64,000 bases of DNA from the NCBI GenBank assembly GCA_045637805.1, contig JAZUAE010000028.1:7913-71912 (forward strand), given 5' to 3'. The position numbers and the translations under genes are program-made. The stretch is from CAKVLG01 sp045637805. GTDB lineage: Bacteria; Bacillota; Clostridia; Christensenellales; UBA1242. The notes under the pieces are model-generated. The model searched no databases. It was not told the DNA's origin and saw nothing but the letters and a program-made list of their open reading frames with translations. This document shows, piece after piece, positions 59,900 through 64,000 of this stretch (positions are counted from its first letter, which is position 1; each line of letters begins with the position of its first letter).

Positions 59900-61663
59900 T
59901 TACATTCGATCCGGCATTTCAATAGCTAGACAATAAAATGCTTGTTTTAAGCTTTCAAGCACAAGTTTTGATAAACTGAGCAAACTTGCTTTTTTATCGG
60001 TATCAGAATTAGTTAATATCTTACAATTATTGTATAATGTTGAATAACTACTTGCTAAATTGTAAACAGCTAAGCATAATGCGTTCATGCTGTTTTCGTT
60101 ATAACAAACCTTATAACTATCAATAAGTTTAAGCAAGTGTATAATAATATTTCTCTCTTCCAAGGTGTCGATTGTTATCTTGCCAAACTTTTTGTCACTC
60201 TTCTCTAAAAGTGATTTAATACGAGCTCCAGTGTATTGAAGATACGGGCCAGTCTTACCTTCAAAAGACATAAATCTTTCAATATCAAATATGTAATCTT
60301 TTCCTACGGCGTTAGAAAGGTCACCGAACTTGATTGCTGCAACACCTATGTCTAGGGCAAGCTTTGGATTGTTATCTATATTATTTTCAACAAGTTTGCG
60401 ATTTGCACTGCTTGTAATCATATTGATAATATCTTCAAGCTTTACAGTTCCACCACTTCTTGTTTTAAAAGGCTTTCCATCGGTTCCATTAATTGTGCCA
60501 TAACCGATATGGACAAGTTCCTGATGAACTGGACTTATTCCCGACATTTTAGCAGCGCGGAATACCTGTGTGAAATGCTGTGATTGACGATGATCAGTTA
60601 TATATACAATCTTTTCAGGATTAAACATTTCGTTTCTTTGAAGGATTGTTGCTAGATCAGTTGTTGCATAAGCGTCCGCATCGTCACTCTTTTTAAGCAT
60701 TAGTGGAGGCATAGGGTTTTTGTATAATTGTACACCGTCTTCGGTTACCTTGCCCGGAATGTTCTCACCTTCAACCGCAACGTCTACAATGAGAGCACCG
60801 TCAGAAGTGCGCGCTAATTTTTGGCTAATAAACGCCTCGACTGTTCTATCAACGTAAGGCTGTGCATCACTTTCACCATACCATAAGTCAAAATAGCAGT
60901 TGAGTTTTCCATAGTTTTCTTTGATTTTTTGAATAGAAATATCCTTAATCCTCTTATATATTGTAAACCATGGCTCTTCAAATTTTTGAAGTTTAGCAGT
61001 AATGTTTAATGCACGTTTTTTAAACTCACCATCATTCTCTTTTCTTTTAGAAGCTTTTGGATATTCTTCGTTTAGTGTATCAAGCGTGATTTCCACCTCA
61101 GGAGCATCTTTCTTAAAATAGTTATTTAAATATCCGTCATCTTCCATCTGTGCGATTGTTAAACCCATTTGTGTTCCCCAGTCGCCCAAGTGTGTATCGG
61201 TAATTACTTTATGTCCAAAAAGTTTATAAAGACGCGCCAAACTCTCACCAACTATAGGAGATCTAAGATGCCCGATATGAAGTTCTTTTGCTACATTTGC
61301 GCCACCGTAGTCAAACACAACAGTCTTTGGATTTTTATCAAGTGGCAAGCCTAGTCTATCGTCTGAAAGACTTTCATTCGCAATTATTTCTAGTGCCTTT
61401 TTTGTAAGCTTAAAATTAATAAATGCAGGGGCGGCAAAAGAAACCTCAAAGAGTTCTTCGCTATTATCAAAATTCTCTATGATTTTGTTAGCCACAAGCA
61501 TAGGAGTAACTCTAAGCCTTTTAGCAAGTACAAATGCTGAATTACATTGATAATCCGCCATTTCAGGTTTATTCGAAAAAGACAATTGTACGTCTAAAAC
61601 ATCATAGTCGCATTTTGTAAAACTTTCTATTAATTTTTTATGTAATACTTCTTTAATCTGCAT
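59900..61663 (-). CDS. argS: Arginyl-tRNA synthetase
   Basis: This class I synthetase charges tRNA-Arg and needs tRNA for activation. It has 587 residues. The N-terminal additional domain (~1-110) has the usual MADYQCNSAF block. HIGH appears as KELHIGHLRSPIVG, and the KMSK region as GKPFKTRSGGTV (a common ArgRS variant). The C-terminal DALR anticodon domain begins near 465. GGAGA precedes the start. No T-box is present upstream. Confidence 0.97.
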   Translation of the reverse strand: MQIKEVLHKKLIESFTKCDYDVLDVQLSFSNKPEMADYQCNSAFVLAKRLRVTPMLVANKIIENFDNSEELFEVSFAAPAFINFKLTKKALEIIANESLSDDRLGLPLDKNPKTVVFDYGGANVAKELHIGHLRSPIVGESLARLYKLFGHKVITDTHLGDWGTQMGLTIAQMEDDGYLNNYFKKDAPEVEITLDTLNEEYPKASKRKENDGEFKKRALNITAKLQKFEEPWFTIYKRIKDISIQKIKENYGKLNCYFDLWYGESDAQPYVDRTVEAFISQKLARTSDGALIVDVAVEGENIPGKVTEDGVQLYKNPMPPLMLKKSDDADAYATTDLATILQRNEMFNPEKIVYITDHRQSQHFTQVFRAAKMSGISPVHQELVHIGYGTINGTDGKPFKTRSGGTVKLEDIINMITSSANRKLVENNIDNNPKLALDIGVAAIKFGDLSNAVGKDYIFDIERFMSFEGKTGPYLQYTGARIKSLLEKSDKKFGKITIDTLEERNIIIHLLKLIDSYKVCYNENSMNALCLAVYNLASSYSTLYNNCKILTNSDTDKKASLLSLSKLVLESLKQAFYCLAIEMPDRM

Positions 61664-61744
61664 GAGTTTTCTCCATTTTGTTTGATTATAAGTAATATTA
61701 TAACAAACCTTTACTCGTTTGTAAACGAATATTTGATTTGAAAT

Positions 61745-61773
61745 AAAAAAAGCCAGGCAAACCTGGCTTTTTA
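61745..61773 (-). terminator. Terminator between the protease pseudogene and argS
   Basis: AAAAGCCAGG / CCTGGCTTTT and a T-run on the minus strand. Confidence 0.9.
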
Positions 61774-61782
61774 ATTTATCTA

Positions 61783-62464
61783 TTAATTGTTTAAAAATTG
61801 CATTATTGTTTCGTAGCGAATAGCAAATCCTATTCCGTACACAACTTTTCCTATTATATCTTTTGTTCTAAAAGTAGTTATTCCGATTAGTTCACCCTTT
61901 TTATTTAAAAGAGCTCCTCCACTATCACCTTCGGTAATAATTATATCGCATTGAATAGCATTAATAACTTTTCCATTGTTTTCAATGTTTACAGCCTTTT
62001 TAGAAATTATACCTTCCGTTACTGATACGCCATAATTTTGCAAATTGCCTATTGCAAAACACTTTTCACCTGTAGAAAAATCATTTGTTGATCTTAAAAC
62101 ATTTAGTTTTCGATTTAACGTCTTTAACTTTACAATAGCCAAATCTTTCTCTACATCATATTTTTAAAGCGTTACATCAACATACTCATCACTGTCCGGA
62201 AATTGTATTGAATAACTATCAAAAGTATGTAACACATCTTCGCCTCCGCCATCTTTTGCTGTATATGTTACAACGTGTGCATTAGTTAAAAATTTACCAT
62301 CATCAGACACGCAAACAGCTGACCCAAAAGACTCTCCATCATTAGAATAAGCCTTAATCTCAACTATTGCATTAAAAGAACTTTTATATACGCTATCGGC
62401 AGTAACAGTTGGGGTGTTTATAAAAAGAATGGCTGTGAAAAACCAAACACAATTTGGGTTTCAA
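61783..62464 (-). pseudogene. Broken trypsin-like (HtrA/S1C) serine protease gene
   Basis: Read through two lesions, the minus strand encodes a ~225-residue secreted trypsin-like protease. A signal peptide (MKPKLCLVF joined to TAILFINTPTVTA) comes first, then the His motif FLTNAHVV, the Asp motif EKDLAIVKLK and the Ser motif TEGDSGGALLNKKGELIGI. All three catalytic residues survive. Lesion one: an in-frame TAA at 62166-62164 between VDVTL and KYDVEKDLA. Lesion two: five Ts (62442-62438) put the signal peptide start (TTG 62464) out of frame, and four would restore it. Only the 119-residue end is open now. Translation of a short fragment from TTG 62142 is unlikely to be useful, since the His strand is lost. 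Confidence 0.8.
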
Positions 62465-62467
62465 CGT

Positions 62468-63217
62468 TTATTTTATATTAAAATTTTCTAGTTTTTTAAG
62501 CAATTCCTGTATTTTACATTTTAATTTATTAAAATTTGCGGTTTTTATGTTGTTTTTGTCCAGGTATAAATTTTTATTTATTTCAATCATTACACAATAC
62601 AAATCATTCGCTTTTTCAGCAAAAAACCTGTTTGGAATCATTGCGCCTGAGTATGGGTGGTTATGTGCAACCTTATAACCCAAATTAGTAAAGAACAATT
62701 TTATATAGTCCACCAAGTCTTTGCTGTAATACATTTCATTATAACCTATGCAAATATCTGGCAAATTTTCTTTTTTATCATCAAACATGATAATATTTTC
62801 TGAAAAACTATGACAATCTAACAAAATTGTTACACCTTTTCTTGAAATATTTGAAACGCATTTGTTTAATTTTTCGTGATAACGGCTATAATATCCTGTT
62901 TTAATTTTATTTTTATACTCGCCCGTTATATTTATAAATTGTTCACCTTTGTTTGTATGTGTGTACACAAAACCCATACCAAACTGAGCCATAACCTCTT
63001 TGTTATCATCAGCAAACTTTTCAACATCACAGTAAATTCTAGAAAATTTTGCAACAATCTTTGGATATTTATTTCTACCAAAGAGTTCATTCGTATACAA
63101 ATCGGTTATTTGTGTATTAAACCCATTCACGGTCCCCCTGTCAATAATGACATGTTTATAAAATCCCAAAGGCAATTTTGTGCTACTATGTGGAATATGT
63201 AAAATTATATTGTTCAT
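62468..63217 (-). CDS. N-formylglutamate amidohydrolase-like protein
   Basis: The gene encodes 249 residues, starting LHIPHSSTKLP as in the FGase family (HSP/HSS motif). IYCDVEKF, TILLDCHSFSE and NHPYSGAMIPNRF are the conserved metal and substrate blocks. Members hydrolyse N-formyl-glutamate in histidine degradation or act on related N-acyl amino acids. No hut genes are adjacent, so the substrate is open. It has a consensus-like promoter whose -10 lies 6 nt before the ATG, with no Shine-Dalgarno sequence. The broken protease gene follows it. Confidence 0.85.
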   Translation of the reverse strand: MNNIILHIPHSSTKLPLGFYKHVIIDRGTVNGFNTQITDLYTNELFGRNKYPKIVAKFSRIYCDVEKFADDNKEVMAQFGMGFVYTHTNKGEQFINITGEYKNKIKTGYYSRYHEKLNKCVSNISRKGVTILLDCHSFSENIIMFDDKKENLPDICIGYNEMYYSKDLVDYIKLFFTNLGYKVAHNHPYSGAMIPNRFFAEKANDLYCVMIEINKNLYLDKNNIKTANFNKLKCKIQELLKKLENFNIK

Positions 63218-63223
63218 ATGCTT

Positions 63224-63252
63224 ATTATATACTGCATTTTTTATTTTGACAA
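63224..63252 (-). promoter_or_regulatory. Promoter of the amidohydrolase-like gene, leaderless arrangement
   Basis: On the minus strand TTGTCA (63252-63247), an exact 17-bp spacer and TATAAT (63229-63224), with 6 bases to the ATG at 63217. Confidence 0.75.
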
Positions 63253-63598
63253 ATACTTAACTCCATTTTACAACCTTGTTTCATTAATTCTTTTACTTTC
63301 TTTATTAAATAAAAAAAATCAAGCAACTATGCTTAACCTACATGAGAGCGGGAAACTCATCATAACTCTCGCTTTTGTGTATTTTGCTAATCGCAAAAGT
63401 AACACTCTTTGCTCAGTTGGTAATCCATTCCCTCAGTTCGCAAATGTTTCGCTTTTGGGTTAAACCAAAGCTCAACTTGCTTACTGACTGCGATGCTCGG
63501 CTATTATGTCCACTGGACATGCCTCGCATTCTCGTCCTCTTCCCAAAAACTTTTATAACTAAAGCTTTTCGGGAGCCCTGTTATTCTGGGTGGTGCAT
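63253..63598. other. Non-coding spacer with GC-richer patch
   Basis: No credible gene is seen. The part from about 63340 to 63590 is less AT-rich than the flanks and contains small dyads (GAGAG/CTCTC near 63350-63370; ATGTCC-ACT-GGACAT near 63505-63520). The plus-strand open frame crossing it and the tRNA-Cys is a well-known type of tRNA shadow. Its origin is not clear. Confidence 0.5.
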
Positions 63599-63626
63599 AA
63601 AAAAATCGACCGCAAAGGGTCGATTG
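63599..63626 (-). terminator. Terminator of tRNA-Cys
   Basis: AATCGACC / GGTCGATT stem and TTTTTT on the minus strand. Confidence 0.85.
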
Positions 63627-63631
63627 TTTTG

Positions 63632-63705
63632 TGGAGGCACCACCCAGAATCGAACTGGGGATAAAGGTTTTGCAGACCTCTGCCTTACCGCTTGGCGATG
63701 GTGCC
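63632..63705 (-). tRNA. trnC: tRNA-Cys (GCA)
   Basis: A 74-nt cloverleaf with encoded CCA. The acceptor is GGCACCA / TGGTGCC, the anticodon loop CTGCAAA (anticodon GCA), and the T arm CCCAG-TTCGATT-CTGGG. Confidence 0.96.
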
Positions 63706-63802
63706 ACATAACAAAATATAATATATCATATATTCTTTCCAACTGTCAATGATTTTATAAGAAAAATAAATTTGAAATAATTAAAAAAAATAAAAAAATC
63801 TC

Positions 63803-63831
63803 TTGACTATTACATTTTAGTTTGATATTAT
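63803..63831 (+). promoter_or_regulatory. Promoter of the tRNA-Val/tRNA-Gly cluster
   Basis: TTGACT (63803-63808), a 17-bp spacer and TATTAT (63826-63831), about 32 bp before tRNA-Val. Confidence 0.8.
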
Positions 63832-63863
63832 ATGTAGGCATTCGCAAGGAATGTCACAAATGT

Positions 63864-63939
63864 GGGAGGTTAGCTCAGCTGGGAGAGCATCTGCCTTACA
63901 AGCAGGCGGTCGTAGGTTCGAGCCCTACACTTCCCACCA
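63864..63939 (+). tRNA. trnV: tRNA-Val (TAC)
   Basis: A 76-nt cloverleaf with encoded CCA. The acceptor is GGGAGGT / ACTTCCC, the anticodon loop CTTACAA (anticodon TAC), and the T arm GTAGG-TTCGAGC-CCTAC. Confidence 0.96.
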
Positions 63940-63946
63940 CACTTTT

Positions 63947-64000
63947 GCGGGAATGGCTCAGTGGTAGAGCGTCGCCTTGCCAAGGCGAATGTCGCGAGTT
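63947..64000 (+). tRNA. trnG: tRNA-Gly (GCC), cut by the window end
   Basis: The 5' two thirds of a tRNA: acceptor GCGGGAA, D arm GCTC..GAGC, anticodon loop CTTGCCA (anticodon GCC). The T arm begins GCGAGTT at the edge. Confidence 0.9.

Noticed and set aside
61783..62142. A short intact protease-like gene starting at TTG 62142
   Set aside because: It lacks the catalytic His strand. The upstream part of the same protein is present behind a stop codon, so it is a remnant.
63375..63752. Plus-strand open frame over the tRNA-Cys
   Set aside because: It contains the tRNA read as protein. It has no ribosome site and no family resemblance.

Overview
The window is low-GC (about one third G+C by eye, not counted) and reads as a Clostridia-like Gram-positive chromosome, probably from an uncultured gut lineage. 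The evidence is gene order and content. Runs seen are ruvC-ruvA-ruvB-queA-tgt-yajC-(4-TM protein)-secD-secF-recJ-relA, infC-rpmI-rplT, rpsO-pnp-...-ylxY-M16-ftsK-rimO-pgsA-recA-rny, and mutS-mutL. Other pointers are a LexA box of the Gram-positive type, a T-box before thrS, and sporulation-associated YtxC and YlxY homologues. Nearly all of the DNA is coding, and the standard genetic code fits throughout.

Layout. 1-2 kb: a cysteine desulfurase (cut by the window edge) and thiI. 2-4.2 kb: a convergent class A PBP. 4.3-11.4 kb: miaB-mutS-mutL and a C-S lyase-like PLP enzyme. 11.4-13 kb: an unrecognised protein with an ADP-ribosyltransferase-like N-terminus and an HD domain. 13-15.3 kb: a serine-palmitoyltransferase-like alpha-oxoamine synthase and an SDR. 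15.3-20.1 kb: lexA, a small Cys-rich protein, tRNA-Trp, rnhA, a PadR regulator fused to a membrane domain, and a YgjP-type metalloprotease. 20.1-22.6 kb: a 730-bp gene-poor stretch and two related hypothetical proteins. 22.6-34.5 kb: serS, a tyrosine recombinase, a dipeptidase and the minus-strand block rny to M16. 34.6-37.7 kb: ylxY and, inserted between it and pnp, a three-gene cassette made of an ATPase, a radical SAM/SPASM enzyme and a Cys-every-fourth-residue peptide. 37.7-62.5 kb: a long minus-strand housekeeping block from pnp to argS, ending in a broken trypsin-like protease gene. 62.5-64 kb: an N-formylglutamate-amidohydrolase-like gene and tRNA-Cys, tRNA-Val and tRNA-Gly.

How the genes work together. 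Several pathways are grouped: tRNA sulfur and thiolation chemistry (desulfurase, ThiI, MiaB), queuosine (QueA, Tgt, QueH), DNA repair (MutS, MutL, RecA, LexA, RuvABC, RecJ), protein export (SecD, SecF, YajC), and the translation operon infC-rpmI-rplT with its attenuator-like leader.

The most notable points are the candidate RiPP cassette with a strict CxPx repeat precursor, placed inside a conserved synteny block behind a perfect consensus promoter, and a recurring promoter design. In that design the -10 box sits only 6-7 nt before the ATG and there is no Shine-Dalgarno sequence, which implies leaderless mRNAs for at least six genes. Other candidates are the ART-like/HD protein, the membrane-fused PadR and a possible sphingolipid-type first step.
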